From: an uncultured Collinsella sp.
GTDB lineage: Bacteria > Actinomycetota > Coriobacteriia > Coriobacteriales > Coriobacteriaceae
Direction: 5' to 3'
Length of the DNA: 61,241 nt
NCBI GenBank assembly: GCA_902478365.1
Contig: CABSKX010000003.1
Span: 1-61,241 of the forward strand
Shown here: piece by piece, positions 48,631-57,938 of the stretch
How positions within the stretch are numbered: position 1 is the first letter of the stretch
How the letters are laid out: every line of letters starts with the position of its first letter
Program-made: the position numbers and the translations under genes
The notes under the pieces: generated by a model
What the model was told of the DNA's origin: nothing
The model's input: the letters and a program-made list of their open reading frames with translations, nothing else
Databases searched by the model: none

Positions 48631-48694
48631 TGTTAACACGTCAACAATGACTGAAATGCGCTATCCTCTCTTGGTCGATGTAAACACGTCAACA
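48631..48694. promoter_or_regulatory. Two 16-bp palindromic operator candidates between birA and fabH
   Basis: TGTTAACACGTCAACA (48631-48646) and TGTAAACACGTCAACA (48679-48694) are near-perfect palindromes of the form TGTTRACRYGTYAACA, 48 bp apart. They lie in the only divergent control region of the fatty acid and biotin-ligase genes. The sites do not match the FapR, FabT or BirA operators I know. The factor is not encoded beside them. Confidence 0.7.
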
Positions 48695-48712
48695 ACTCAA
48701 AGGAGGTTAGTG

Positions 48713-49672
48713 ATGGGTTTCACGATACTGGGAACGGGCTCGGCTCTTCCCGAGCGCAGCGTTTCCAACGACGAGCTGTCCGAGTTCCTCGATACCTCGG
48801 ATGAGTGGTTTTTTACCCGCACCGGTATCAAGAGCCGCCACGTCTGCACCACTGAGTCACTCGACGACCTTGCCGTAGCGGCGAGCGAGCGGGCACTCCA
48901 GGTATCCGGAATCGACGCGAGCCAGCTGGATCTTATCGTCTGTTCGACGACGACGGGCGATCATCTCGTTCCCGCCGAAGCGTGCGCCGTTGCTGAGCGC
49001 CTGGGTGCCACATGTCCTGCCTTCGACGTTTCGGCGGCTTGTGCCGGCTTCGTATTTGCGCTCGATGTCGCCGAGGGCTATATCGCCCGCGGTCGCGCCA
49101 AGCACGTGCTGGTCGTTGCCGCCGAGCAGATGACGCGCGCGCTCGATTGGACCGACCGTGCCACGTGCGTGCTCTTTGGCGATGGCGCGGGTGCTGCGGT
49201 CATAGAGGCTGGGGGAGAGAATCCCCTTGCTGTCGAGCTTTCGACGTCGCCTGACGTCGAAACACTGCGCGTCCCCGGATTGGCGGGCTCCTCGCCGTAT
49301 AAGACGGCGCAGGACTGCGAAAGCGTACTTTCCATGAACGGCCGTCGCGTCTTCAAGTTTGGCGTCAATGCCATCTGCGACACGGTCAACAAGCTCGCCT
49401 GCGACGCGAGCATCGCGGTCGAGGACATCGACCACTTTGTATTCCATCAGGCTAACGAACGAATCTTGAGCCAGGCAGTCAAGCGCCTGGGTGTGCCGGA
49501 CGACCGTGTGGTCCGAACGTTGCGTGAAACTGGCAACATCTCGAGCGCCTGTATTCCGCTTGCTCTCGATCGACTGGCAAATACCGGCGCGCTGCACGCG
49601 GGCGACACCATCGCCCTGGTCGGATTTGGCGCCGGCTTGGATGTAGGTGGCTATCTACTTCGCTGGAAGTAG
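48713..49672 (+). CDS. fabH: Beta-ketoacyl-ACP synthase III
   Basis: 319 residues. It starts fatty acid synthesis by joining an acyl-CoA to malonyl-ACP. The Cys-His-Asn triad is in DVSAACAGFVFALD (Cys near 113), FVFHQANERIL and RETGNISSACIPLAL. The start FTILGTGSALPERSVSNDEL is typical. AAAGGAGG lies 6-7 bases before the ATG. First gene of the operon. Confidence 0.95.
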   Translation: MGFTILGTGSALPERSVSNDELSEFLDTSDEWFFTRTGIKSRHVCTTESLDDLAVAASERALQVSGIDASQLDLIVCSTTTGDHLVPAEACAVAERLGATCPAFDVSAACAGFVFALDVAEGYIARGRAKHVLVVAAEQMTRALDWTDRATCVLFGDGAGAAVIEAGGENPLAVELSTSPDVETLRVPGLAGSSPYKTAQDCESVLSMNGRRVFKFGVNAICDTVNKLACDASIAVEDIDHFVFHQANERILSQAVKRLGVPDDRVVRTLRETGNISSACIPLALDRLANTGALHAGDTIALVGFGAGLDVGGYLLRWK

Positions 49673-49724
49673 TTGCACATAGGAAATGAAAACGCCCCTG
49701 GGGCACAAACAAAGGAGAACTACC

Positions 49725-49961
49725 ATGGCAGATCAGAAGACCTTCGAGCGCGTTTGCGACGTTATCCGCGAGACCGCTGGCCTTGACGACGTCGAGATGA
49801 AGCCCGAGTCCACGCTCGAGGAGATTGGCCTCGACAGTCTGGGCACCGTCGAGATCCTCGTCGCCGTCGAGGACGAGTTTGGCATCCAGCTCGATACCGA
49901 GGAGAACCCCAAGACGGTCGGCGAGTTCGTCGATACGGTCGAGGCGGCATTGGAGAAGTAG
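49725..49961 (+). CDS. acpP: Acyl carrier protein
   Basis: 78 residues, acidic. The phosphopantetheine attachment serine is in GLDSLGTVEILVAVEDEFGI. It carries the growing acyl chain for all Fab enzymes. ATG at 49725 lies 6-7 bases after AAAGGAG. Its stop overlaps the start region of fabK. Confidence 0.96.
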   Translation: MADQKTFERVCDVIRETAGLDDVEMKPESTLEEIGLDSLGTVEILVAVEDEFGIQLDTEENPKTVGEFVDTVEAALEK

Positions 49962-49963
49962 TG

Positions 49964-50908
49964 ATGCTCAAGTCTCCTCTCTGCGATCTGCTCGGCATCG
50001 AAAAACCCGTGTTCCAGGGTGGCATGGCCTGGATTGCCGATGCCTCGCTGGCATCTGCCGTGTCCGAGGCGGGCGGCTTAGGCATTATCGCGGCCATGAA
50101 TGCCGACGCAAACTGGCTGCGCGATCAGATTCACGAGCTGCGCGCCAAGACGGATAAGCCCTTTGGCGTCAACGTTATGCTCATGAGCCCGTTTGTCGAC
50201 GAGGTCGCACAAGTGGTGATTGATGAGCAGGTGCCCGTTGTGGTGACCGGCGCCGGCAATCCCACCAAGTACATGAAGGCCTGGAACGATGCAGGCATCA
50301 AGGTTATTCCCGTCGTGGCTTCGGTGGCGCTGGCGCGTCTCGTGGCGCGTCGCGGAGCCACTGCCGTGGTTGCCGAGGGCACCGAATCAGGCGGCCATAT
50401 TGGCGAGACCTCGACGATGGCACTTGTCCCGCAGGTTGTCGATGCGGTCGATATTCCCGTGGTTGCGGCTGGGGGCATCGCCGATGGCCGCGGTGTGGCG
50501 GCCGCCTTTATGCTCGGCGCTGCCGGCGTCCAGGTGGGAACACGCTTTCTGGTCGCAAACGAGTGCACCGTATCCGAACAGTACAAAGAGCTGGTGCTCA
50601 AGGCGGGCGACACGTCGACGCGTGCGACCGGTCGCTCGACGGGACATCCGGTTCGCGCCCTCAAGAGCCCCTTCACCAACGCGTATGCCAAGAACGAGGC
50701 GGCGGGCGCAAGCCCCGAGGAGCTCGGGGCCATGGGCACGGGCGCGCTTCGTAAAGCCGCAAAGGACGGTAATTACGAAGAGGGTTCGTATTTGTGCGGA
50801 CAGATTGCCGGCATGGTCAACGAACGCCAGAGCGCACGCGAAATCGTCGACGATCTGGTCGATGGCGCCGAGCATGTCCTGAAGGGTGCGTCCGCATGGG
50901 TAGCGTAG
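49964..50908 (+). CDS. fabK: FMN-dependent enoyl-ACP reductase II
   Basis: 314 residues. TIM-barrel flavoprotein of the FabK/nitronate monooxygenase family: KPVFQGGMAWIADASLASAVS, GGLGIIAAMNA, VVAEGTESGGHIGE, and the phosphate-binding IPVVAAGGIADGRG and AAGVQVGTRFL. In this operon it does the last reduction step of each elongation round. No FabI is seen in the window, so sensitivity to triclosan would not be expected from this enzyme. Start ATG at 49964 (or the overlapping GTG at 49961). Confidence 0.93.
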   Translation: MLKSPLCDLLGIEKPVFQGGMAWIADASLASAVSEAGGLGIIAAMNADANWLRDQIHELRAKTDKPFGVNVMLMSPFVDEVAQVVIDEQVPVVVTGAGNPTKYMKAWNDAGIKVIPVVASVALARLVARRGATAVVAEGTESGGHIGETSTMALVPQVVDAVDIPVVAAGGIADGRGVAAAFMLGAAGVQVGTRFLVANECTVSEQYKELVLKAGDTSTRATGRSTGHPVRALKSPFTNAYAKNEAAGASPEELGAMGTGALRKAAKDGNYEEGSYLCGQIAGMVNERQSAREIVDDLVDGAEHVLKGASAWVA

Positions 50909-51822
50909 CGTTTCTGTTTGCCGGTCAGGGTGCCCAGCATCCCGCGATGGGCGTCGACCTCATCGAAGCATCACCGGCGGCTGCCGAGGTGTTTGCGATC
51001 GCCGACGAGGTGCGTCCGGGAACCAGTGAGCAGTGCCGGAGCGCCTCCAAGGAGGAGCTCTCGCAGACCGAGAACACGCAGCCTTGCGTGTTCGTGCACG
51101 ACTTGGCTGTCGCCGTCGCCCTGCGCGAGCGCGGCGTGGTGCCTGCCGCTTGTGCGGGATTCTCGCTGGGCGAGGTCGCTGCACTCACCTTTGCGGGGGC
51201 GTTCGATACGCGAGCGGGCTTTGAGCTTGTGTGCGAGCGCGCGGCGCTTATGGCCACGGCGGCTGAGCGCCATCCGGGCGGCATGCGCGCAGTCATCAAG
51301 CTCGATGCGGCGCAGGTCGAGGGCTTGGCAAAACAAGCCGGCGAGGACTGCTGGCCGGTCAACTACAACAGCCCCCAGCAGACGGTTGTGGCCGGAGCGC
51401 CCGATGCGTTGCAAACCCTCGACGTCCTGGTAAAAGAGGCTGGTGGCCGGGCCATGAAGGTCGCGGTGTCGGGTGCATTCCATAGCCCCTATATGGCCGA
51501 GGCGACCTGTGGCCTTGCTGCATATATCGAGGCCGGTCACGCGCCGTTCCCGTTGCTCATTCCTGTTATGGCAAATATGACGGCGGCGCCTTATCCGGCC
51601 GACCCGCAGGCGGCATCGGAGGTGCTGGCCAACCAGGTGAGTCATGCCGTGCGCTGGGTCGACACGCTGCATGCTCTGCAGGATCAAGGCATCGACACGT
51701 TTATTGAGGTCGGCCCCGGCAAAACGCTGTCGGGCCTGGTCAAGCGTACGCTGAGCGACGTTCGCGTGTATTCGTGCGAAACGGCCGAGCAGGTCGCAGC
51801 TATTGCCGACGAACTCGCATAG
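50896..51822 (+). CDS. fabD: Malonyl-CoA:ACP transacylase
   Basis: 308 residues. It loads malonyl groups onto ACP. GQGAQHPAMG near residue 10, the nucleophile in GFSLGEVAAL near 91, and SGAFHSPYM with the catalytic His near 195 are intact; EVGPGKTLSGL is near the C-terminus. ATG at 50896 overlaps the end of fabK by 13 bases. Confidence 0.95.
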   Translation: MGSVAFLFAGQGAQHPAMGVDLIEASPAAAEVFAIADEVRPGTSEQCRSASKEELSQTENTQPCVFVHDLAVAVALRERGVVPAACAGFSLGEVAALTFAGAFDTRAGFELVCERAALMATAAERHPGGMRAVIKLDAAQVEGLAKQAGEDCWPVNYNSPQQTVVAGAPDALQTLDVLVKEAGGRAMKVAVSGAFHSPYMAEATCGLAAYIEAGHAPFPLLIPVMANMTAAPYPADPQAASEVLANQVSHAVRWVDTLHALQDQGIDTFIEVGPGKTLSGLVKRTLSDVRVYSCETAEQVAAIADELA

Positions 51823-51852
51823 TTCACAGGGCTGTAACCCGAAAGGAATGAC

Positions 51853-52626
51853 ATGGGCAACTTGAACAACGGCGCGCTCGAGCGCAACGACTCACGTCAC
51901 GTGGCGCTTGTCACGGGCGGCTCGCGCGGCATCGGTCGCGCTTGTGCCGTGGGCCTGGCGGAGGACGGCTTTGATATCGCCGTCGTCTATGCCGGTAGCG
52001 CAGATGCGGCGCGCGAGACGTGCGAAGCCTGTGAGGCGGCTGGCGCCACGGCGCGCGCATATCAATGTGACGTGGCCGACCCCGCTGCCGTCAACGCGTG
52101 CGTGGAAGCGGTCCTCAACGACTTTGGCTTCATTTGGGCGCTCGTCAACAACGCTGGCATCACCCGCGATGGCCTGCTCATGCGCATGGGCGATGACGCC
52201 TTCGATCGCGTGCTCGATGTCAATCTTAAAGGAACGTTTAACACGACGCGCGCGCTCACCAAGACCTTTATGCGCCAGCGCGGCGGTTGCGTCATCAACA
52301 TGAGCTCGGTTGTGGGCCTGATGGGCAATGCCGGGCAGGCCAACTACGCCGCCTCCAAGGCGGGCGTCATCGGTCTGACCAAGGCGGTGGCGCGCGAGCT
52401 TGCGCCACGCGGCGTACGAGTGAACGCGGTCGCCCCCGGGTTTGTCGAGACCGATATGACGGCAAAGCTATCGGATAAGGTTCGCGCGGCAACCGAGGAG
52501 CAGATTCCCCTAAAGCGCATGGCGCACCCCGAGGAAGTGGCCGGCGTGGTGCGCTTTTTGGCGAGTGATGCGGCTGCCTACATTACGGGCGAGGTCGTGC
52601 GCGTCGACGGCGGAATGGCGATGTAG
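51853..52626 (+). CDS. fabG: 3-oxoacyl-ACP reductase
   Basis: 257 residues. Short-chain dehydrogenase using NADPH: TGGSRGIGRA near residue 22, NNAGITRDGLLMRM, the catalytic Ser in INMSSVVGLMGN and YAASKAG with Tyr and Lys, then APGFVETDMTAKL. The C-terminus IRVDGGMAM-like ending is standard. CGAAAGGAATGAC precedes the ATG. N-terminus is about 12 residues longer than usual. Confidence 0.95.
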   Translation: MGNLNNGALERNDSRHVALVTGGSRGIGRACAVGLAEDGFDIAVVYAGSADAARETCEACEAAGATARAYQCDVADPAAVNACVEAVLNDFGFIWALVNNAGITRDGLLMRMGDDAFDRVLDVNLKGTFNTTRALTKTFMRQRGGCVINMSSVVGLMGNAGQANYAASKAGVIGLTKAVARELAPRGVRVNAVAPGFVETDMTAKLSDKVRAATEEQIPLKRMAHPEEVAGVVRFLASDAAAYITGEVVRVDGGMAM

Positions 52627-52665
52627 AAACCAGAGCCGAACAACGGCTTGAATGAGGAGACCATG

Positions 52666-53913
52666 ATGGAACAGAGAGTTGCAATCACCGGTATCGGTGC
52701 CGTATCGCCGCTCGGTAACACGGCGCTTGCTACCTGGGCGGCCATGTGCGCCGGCACGTGCGGCATCGGCCCGATCACGCACTTCGATACCGATGCGTTT
52801 GCCGTTAAGGTGGCGGCCGAGGTCAAGGGTTTTGACGGCAACGAGTACTTTGGCAAGCGTGACGCCAAGCACCTGGACCCCTGCGTTCAGTTTGCCCTGG
52901 CAGCGTCGGACGAGGCCATGCACGATGCGGGCTTTGATGTCGAGGGCGCCATCGATCGCGAGCGCCTGGGCGTCTACGTGGGTTCGGGCGTGGGCGGCAT
53001 GCAGACACTCGTCGACAACGTCCACACGATCGCCGATCGGGGACCTCGCCGCGCATCGCCCTATATGATTGCGATGATGATTCCCAATATGGCGTCGGGC
53101 AATATCGCGATCCGCCACAAGGCAAAAGGCCCGACCCTGCCCGTGGTGACTGCGTGCGCGACTTCGGCCCATGCCGTGGGCGAGGCGTTCCGCGCCATCA
53201 AGCACGGCTATGCCGATGCAATCCTGGCTGGCGGCGCCGAGGCCGCAATCATTCCCGATGCCGTTGCGGGCTTTACGTCCTGCCGTGCACTCACCACTAA
53301 TCCTGACCCGTCGACGGCATGCCGTCCGTTCGATGCGAATCGCGACGGCTTTGTGATGGGTGAGGGCGCCTGCGTGCTGGTACTCGAGAGCATGGAACAC
53401 GCGCTGGCTCGCGGGGCGCACATTTATGCCGAGGTCGTGGGCTACGGCAACACCGATGATGCCTATCACATCACGAGCCCCGATCCCGAGGCTGCCGGCA
53501 TTGCCCGCGCGATATCGCTGGCGGTTGCCGAGGGTGACGTCAAGCCTTCCGAGGGTCTCTACATCAATGCCCACGGCACCTCGACCAAGCTCAACGATTC
53601 GTCCGAGACGGCGGGCATCAAGCGAGCGCTCGGCGAGGACGCGGCACGAGCCGCGCACGTCTCGTCGACCAAGTCGATGACCGGCCATATGATCGGTGCC
53701 ACGGGTGCCATCGAGGTCATGGCCTGTGCCATGGCGCTCGAGCAGGGCGTGGTGCCGCCGACCATTAACTACCACACACCCGATCCCGCCTGCGATCTTG
53801 ACTACACGCCCAATCGCGCGGTTCGCGCCGACCTTACCTGGGCGCTTTCGACCAATCTGGGCTTTGGCGGACACAATGCCGCCATCGCGCTGCGTAGATA
53901 TGCAAGGAGCTAG
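52666..53913 (+). CDS. fabF: Beta-ketoacyl-ACP synthase II
   Basis: 415 residues. Condensing enzyme for chain elongation. Cys in VVTACATSAHAVGEA, His in INAHGTSTKLND and His in KSMTGHMIGATGA form the triad; ALSTNLGFGGHNAA closes the active site. ATG at 52666 is preferred over the adjacent ATG at 52663, as AGGAG ends 6 bases before it. No fabB-like paralogue is seen. Confidence 0.95.
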   Translation: MEQRVAITGIGAVSPLGNTALATWAAMCAGTCGIGPITHFDTDAFAVKVAAEVKGFDGNEYFGKRDAKHLDPCVQFALAASDEAMHDAGFDVEGAIDRERLGVYVGSGVGGMQTLVDNVHTIADRGPRRASPYMIAMMIPNMASGNIAIRHKAKGPTLPVVTACATSAHAVGEAFRAIKHGYADAILAGGAEAAIIPDAVAGFTSCRALTTNPDPSTACRPFDANRDGFVMGEGACVLVLESMEHALARGAHIYAEVVGYGNTDDAYHITSPDPEAAGIARAISLAVAEGDVKPSEGLYINAHGTSTKLNDSSETAGIKRALGEDAARAAHVSSTKSMTGHMIGATGAIEVMACAMALEQGVVPPTINYHTPDPACDLDYTPNRAVRADLTWALSTNLGFGGHNAAIALRRYARS

Positions 53914-53916
53914 AGC

Positions 53917-54393
53917 ATGGATTCCAAAAGACTTGCCGAGATAGCCGATGTTATGGAGGACCGCGGCCTCACGCGCGTGCGCGTTGAGGAGCCCGATGGC
54001 ACCGCGGTCGAGCTCGAGCGCGCGAGCGCCGCACAGCCGGTTGCCGTGCCCATGCCTATGCCGGGTGCCGTGACTGCTCCGGCGGTGGCTCCTGTCGCCA
54101 TGCCTGCTGCCGCACCGGAGCCCGCCGCGCAGGCGCCTGTCGCCGCACCGGAGCCCAAGGGCACCGAGGTGACCGCTCCCATGGTCGGCGTTTTCTATGC
54201 TGCCCCGGCGCCGGGCGACGAGCCGTTTGTGCACGTGGGCTCCAAGGTCAAGGCCGGTGAGACCCTCTGCATCATCGAGGCCATGAAGGTTCTCAACGAG
54301 GTGACGGCCGAGGCAGACGGCGAGGTGCTCGAGATCTGCGTGGCCGACGGCGACCTCGTGGAGTTTGGCAGCTGCCTCATGAGGATCGGATAG
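53917..54393 (+). CDS. accB: Biotin carboxyl carrier protein of acetyl-CoA carboxylase
   Basis: 158 residues. An N-terminal helix (RLAEIADVMEDRGLTRVRVEE), a Pro/Ala/Val-rich linker near residues 40-85 and the C-terminal biotinyl domain with the modified Lys in CIIEAMKVLNEVTAE. Val replaces the usual Met after the Lys (EAMKV, not EAMKM), a tolerated change. Target of BirA; works with AccC and AccDA encoded below. Confidence 0.94.
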   Translation: MDSKRLAEIADVMEDRGLTRVRVEEPDGTAVELERASAAQPVAVPMPMPGAVTAPAVAPVAMPAAAPEPAAQAPVAAPEPKGTEVTAPMVGVFYAAPAPGDEPFVHVGSKVKAGETLCIIEAMKVLNEVTAEADGEVLEICVADGDLVEFGSCLMRIG

Positions 54394-54402
54394 GTGATAT
54401 CC

Positions 54403-54825
54403 ATGAACAAAGAAGAGCTCAAGAAGCTGTTGCCGCATCGTGAGCCGATGCTTTTGCTCGACGAAGCCGAGCTAGTGGGCGACGAGGCCCACGGCAAGAT
54501 CACGATTACGGGCGACGAGTACTTTTTGCAGGGGCATTTTCCGGGAAACCCGGTCGTCCCCGGCGTGATCCAGTGCGAGATGCTCGCCCAGAACTGCTGC
54601 GTGCTGCTGATGGGCGATGAGGAGGCGCGCGGCGCGACGCCGTTCTACACGAGTCTGGACAAGGTGCGCTTTAAGCGTCCGGTGCGCCCGGGCGACACGG
54701 TGGATTTGGTGTGCTCCATCACGCGTGCGCGCGGGCCGTTCCGCTTTGCGACGGGTACTGCGAGCGTCAACGGTGAGGTTTGCTGCCGCGCCGATATGTC
54801 TTTTGCACTCATGCACGAAAGTTAA
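54403..54825 (+). CDS. fabZ: 3-hydroxyacyl-ACP dehydratase
   Basis: 140 residues. Hot-dog fold dehydratase with LLPHREPMLLLDEAEL, the catalytic His in GHFPGNPVVPGVIQCEMLAQ (with the helix Glu), and KVRFKRPVRPGDT. It makes trans-2-enoyl-ACP for FabK. ATG at 54403 follows a weak GGATAGG; an alternative GTG start lies at 54394, right after the accB stop. Confidence 0.94.
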   Translation: MNKEELKKLLPHREPMLLLDEAELVGDEAHGKITITGDEYFLQGHFPGNPVVPGVIQCEMLAQNCCVLLMGDEEARGATPFYTSLDKVRFKRPVRPGDTVDLVCSITRARGPFRFATGTASVNGEVCCRADMSFALMHES

Positions 54826-54835
54826 GGAAGGCTTC

Positions 54836-56179
54836 ATGTTCGACAAAGTGCTCATCGCCAACCGCGGCGAGGTTGCGGTCCGTGTTATCCGCGCGTGCCG
54901 CGATATGGGCATCAAGACCGTCGCCGTTTATTCCACGGCCGATGCGGACGCGCTGCACGTGCAGCTCGCCGACGAGGCGTATTGCATCGGCGGCCCGCGT
55001 CTTGCCGAGAGCTACCTCAACGACGATGCCGTGCTCACCTGTGCCGTGAAGTCGGGGGCAAAGGCGATCCATCCCGGCTACGGTTTCTTTTCCGAGAAGG
55101 CGAGCTTCGTGCGCGACTGCGACAAGTATGGCCTGGCGTTTGTTGGTCCTTCGGCCGAGGTAATCGACAGCATGGGTGACAAGGACGCCGCACGTCGAAC
55201 GGCTGCCGCGGCGGGCGTGCCCATCGTGCCGGGCTGCGATTTGCTCAAAAGCCCCGAGGAGGCGACAGCCGAGGCCGAGCGCATTGGCTGCCCCGTGCTT
55301 ATTAAGGCGCGCGCGGGCGGCGGCGGTCGCGGTATTCGCAAGGTCGAGCGCGTGGAAGATGCGGCAAAGGCCTTTATTGAAGCACGTGCCGAGGGCGAGG
55401 CCGTTTTTGGCGACGGCGAGTGCTACATGGAGAAGTTCGTCGCGCCGGCCCACCACGTCGAGGTGCAGATTATGGCCGATAAGCAGGGCCATGTGTTTTC
55501 GCTCGGCGAGCGCGAATGCTCGGTGCAGCGCCGCAACCAAAAGCTGATCGAGGAGAGCCCCGCGCCGTGCCTCGACGGACACGACGGCATTCGTGCTCGC
55601 ATGCACAAGGCAGCGCGTGACCTGGCTCGTGCCGTTGGCTACGAAGGAGCCGGTACCATCGAGTTCCTGTATTCGGACGACGGCAATTTCTACTTTATGG
55701 AAATGAACACGCGCTTGCAGGTGGAGCATCCGGTTACGGAGTTTGTGACCGATACCGACTTGGTCAAGTGGCAGCTGCGCGTGGCAGCCGGCCAACCTCT
55801 GCCCTTTGAGCAAGAGGACATGCCGGTCCGCAACCACGCCATGGAGTGCCGCATCAATGCCGAAACGCCGGACTTTCTGCCGTCATGTGGAACGGTCACC
55901 ACGTTGCGCGTGCCGGGTGGTCCGCGCGTGCGCTGGGATTCCGCCATGTTTACCGGTGCGACAGTTCCGCCGTACTACGACTCCATGCTCGGCAAGCTCA
56001 TCGTGTGTGCGCCCACGCGTGATGGAGCCATTCGCAAGATGCGCTCGGCCCTGGGCGAGCTCGTGATTGAAGGCGTGAGCGAAAACAGCGAGCTTCAGCT
56101 CGACGTGCTGGCAAACGACGAGTTCTTGTCGGGCATGTACCACACCGATCTGATGGGGCATCTCTATGCTGATGAATAG
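54836..56179 (+). CDS. accC: Biotin carboxylase subunit of acetyl-CoA carboxylase
   Basis: 447 residues, standard length. It carboxylates the biotin on AccB using ATP and bicarbonate. FDKVLIANRGEVAVRVIRAC, the Gly-rich ATP loop KARAGGGGRGIRKV, CSVQRRNQKLIEESPAP and MEMNTRLQVEHPVTE are present. AAGGAAGG lies 6 bases before the ATG. Overlaps the next gene by 14 bases. Confidence 0.96.
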   Translation: MFDKVLIANRGEVAVRVIRACRDMGIKTVAVYSTADADALHVQLADEAYCIGGPRLAESYLNDDAVLTCAVKSGAKAIHPGYGFFSEKASFVRDCDKYGLAFVGPSAEVIDSMGDKDAARRTAAAAGVPIVPGCDLLKSPEEATAEAERIGCPVLIKARAGGGGRGIRKVERVEDAAKAFIEARAEGEAVFGDGECYMEKFVAPAHHVEVQIMADKQGHVFSLGERECSVQRRNQKLIEESPAPCLDGHDGIRARMHKAARDLARAVGYEGAGTIEFLYSDDGNFYFMEMNTRLQVEHPVTEFVTDTDLVKWQLRVAAGQPLPFEQEDMPVRNHAMECRINAETPDFLPSCGTVTTLRVPGGPRVRWDSAMFTGATVPPYYDSMLGKLIVCAPTRDGAIRKMRSALGELVIEGVSENSELQLDVLANDEFLSGMYHTDLMGHLYADE

Positions 56180-57890
56180 AAAAGCGAAGACGGTCAACGT
56201 CCTCGAGGGGCCGATGACCGAGTCGTGCGCCGAGTTTCCCGCGCGCCACGTGTTTATCAAGTGCCCGGAGTGCCGCCGCGTGATCGATGAGGCACGCCTG
56301 CACGACAACCTCGAGGTCTGCCCTCGTTGCGGCAAACACTTTCGCGTGAGCGGTCGCGCGCGCATGCGCATGACGGTCGACGAGGGCATGTTTGAGGAAT
56401 GGGATGCCAATCTGGCGTCGGAGGACTTCCTCTCGTTTCCCGGCTATGCCGACAAGCTCAAGAGCGTGAGCGAGCGTTCGGGCGAGCGCGATGCCGTTGT
56501 GTGCGGCAGGGGCAAAATCTGCGGTTGCGATACCGCGCTCTTCTTTATGGACGCCAACTTTATGATGGGCTCGATGGGCTCCGTGGTGGGCGAGAAGATC
56601 TGTCGCGCATTTGAGCGTGCGACCGAGCTGGGATTGCCAGTTGTCGGCTTTACCGTTTCGGGCGGTGCGCGCATGCAGGAGGGCGTGACCTCGCTTATGC
56701 AGATGGCCAAGATTTCTGCGGCGGTTAGGCGCCACAGCGAGGCGGGCGGCCTGTATATTACGGTGCTCACCGACCCCACGACCGGAGGCGTAACCGCGAG
56801 CTTTGCCATGGAGGGCGACATTATCCTGGCCGAGCCCGATGCCCTAACGGCATTTGCCGGCCCGCGCGTGATCGAGCAGAACATGCACAAGCGCCTGCCC
56901 AAGGGATTCCAGCGCTCCGAGTTTTTGCTGGAGCACGGCTTTTGCGATGCCGTTGTTCCGCGTGGCGAGATTGCGCTCACGGTAGGCGAGCTGTTGGCGC
57001 TGCACGAAGGGCATGCGCCCAGCCTGGGGGCACCGCATGAGATCGTGCATGCGGGTCGCCGCGGCAAAAAGCTGGGACACTTGTTTAAGCGCTCGCCGGC
57101 ACCAAAAACCGCGCTCGAGATTGTCAAGCAGACCCGCTCGGCAGATCGCGCCACGGCGGGTGAGATGATCTCGCTGGGCCTGGATGGATTTGTGGAGCTG
57201 CACGGCGACCGTTACTTTGGCGACGACGCCGCTGTGGTGGCTGGCATTGGCTGGAAAGACGGACGCCCCGTAACGGTCATCGCCATCGAGCGCGGCACCA
57301 CGACCAAAGAGCGTATGCGCCGCAACTTTGGCATGGCGCATCCCGAGGGCTACCGCAAAGCGCGTCGCCTTATGCGCCAGGCCGAAAAGTTTGGTCGACC
57401 GGTTCTGTGCCTGGTCGATACTTCGGGCGCGTTTTGCGGCATCGGTGCCGAGGAGCGCGGTCAGGGCGAGGCGATTGCCCAGAATCTCGTGGAGATGAGC
57501 GGCCTTAAGACGCCGATTGTCTCGGTGGTGACAGGCGAGGGCGGCTCTGGTGGCGCGCTGGCGCTATCCGTGGCCGACCGCATCCTGATGCTCTCGAGCT
57601 CGGCCTATTCGGTCGTGAGCCCCGAGGCCTGTGCGTCGATCCTGTGGAAGGATACCGAGCGCGCGAATGAGGCCGCCGAGGCGCTTAAGCTCACAGCCCC
57701 CGATCTGTTGGCGCTCGGCATCATCGACGACGTTGTCGACGATAGGGGCCTGTCGCATGAGGAGATCGCCGGCGCCGTCATGTCCTCGGCATTTGCTGCC
57801 TTCGATACGCTTGGGCGGCTCGACGACGCGACCCTCACAAACCTCCGCTACGAAAAGTACCGCGCAATCGGTCAGTACCGCACGATGTGA
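56166..57890 (+). CDS. accD: Acetyl-CoA carboxylase carboxyltransferase, fused beta-alpha subunits
   Basis: 574 residues. The N-terminal half is AccD: zinc ribbon (FIKCPECRRVIDEARL, EVCPRCGKHF) and MMGSMGSVVGEKI, VSGGARMQEGVTSLMQMAK, DPTTGGVTASFA. The C-terminal half is AccA: GDRYFGDDAAVVAGIGWKDG, KTPIVSVVTGEGGSGGALAL, SPEACASILWKD. It moves the carboxyl group from biotin to acetyl-CoA. In E. coli these are two separate proteins (AccD and AccA). Last gene of the fab-acc operon. Confidence 0.95.
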   Translation: MLMNRKAKTVNVLEGPMTESCAEFPARHVFIKCPECRRVIDEARLHDNLEVCPRCGKHFRVSGRARMRMTVDEGMFEEWDANLASEDFLSFPGYADKLKSVSERSGERDAVVCGRGKICGCDTALFFMDANFMMGSMGSVVGEKICRAFERATELGLPVVGFTVSGGARMQEGVTSLMQMAKISAAVRRHSEAGGLYITVLTDPTTGGVTASFAMEGDIILAEPDALTAFAGPRVIEQNMHKRLPKGFQRSEFLLEHGFCDAVVPRGEIALTVGELLALHEGHAPSLGAPHEIVHAGRRGKKLGHLFKRSPAPKTALEIVKQTRSADRATAGEMISLGLDGFVELHGDRYFGDDAAVVAGIGWKDGRPVTVIAIERGTTTKERMRRNFGMAHPEGYRKARRLMRQAEKFGRPVLCLVDTSGAFCGIGAEERGQGEAIAQNLVEMSGLKTPIVSVVTGEGGSGGALALSVADRILMLSSSAYSVVSPEACASILWKDTERANEAAEALKLTAPDLLALGIIDDVVDDRGLSHEEIAGAVMSSAFAAFDTLGRLDDATLTNLRYEKYRAIGQYRTM

Positions 57891-57938
57891 CAAAGGGTCA
57901 GTCCGCATGTCACATTGAGAAAGGGTTCCTGTGTCACA
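57886..57938. repeat. Two tandem ACAAAGGGT...GTCACA repeats
   Basis: TGTGACAAAGGGTCAGTCCG continues to GCATGTCACA and is followed by a shorter copy, GAGAAAGGGTTCCTGTGTCA. A related third copy is at 59154. The AAAGG-GTCC core recalls the GGGACAGG family at 7620. It may replace a terminator after accDA. Confidence 0.6.
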
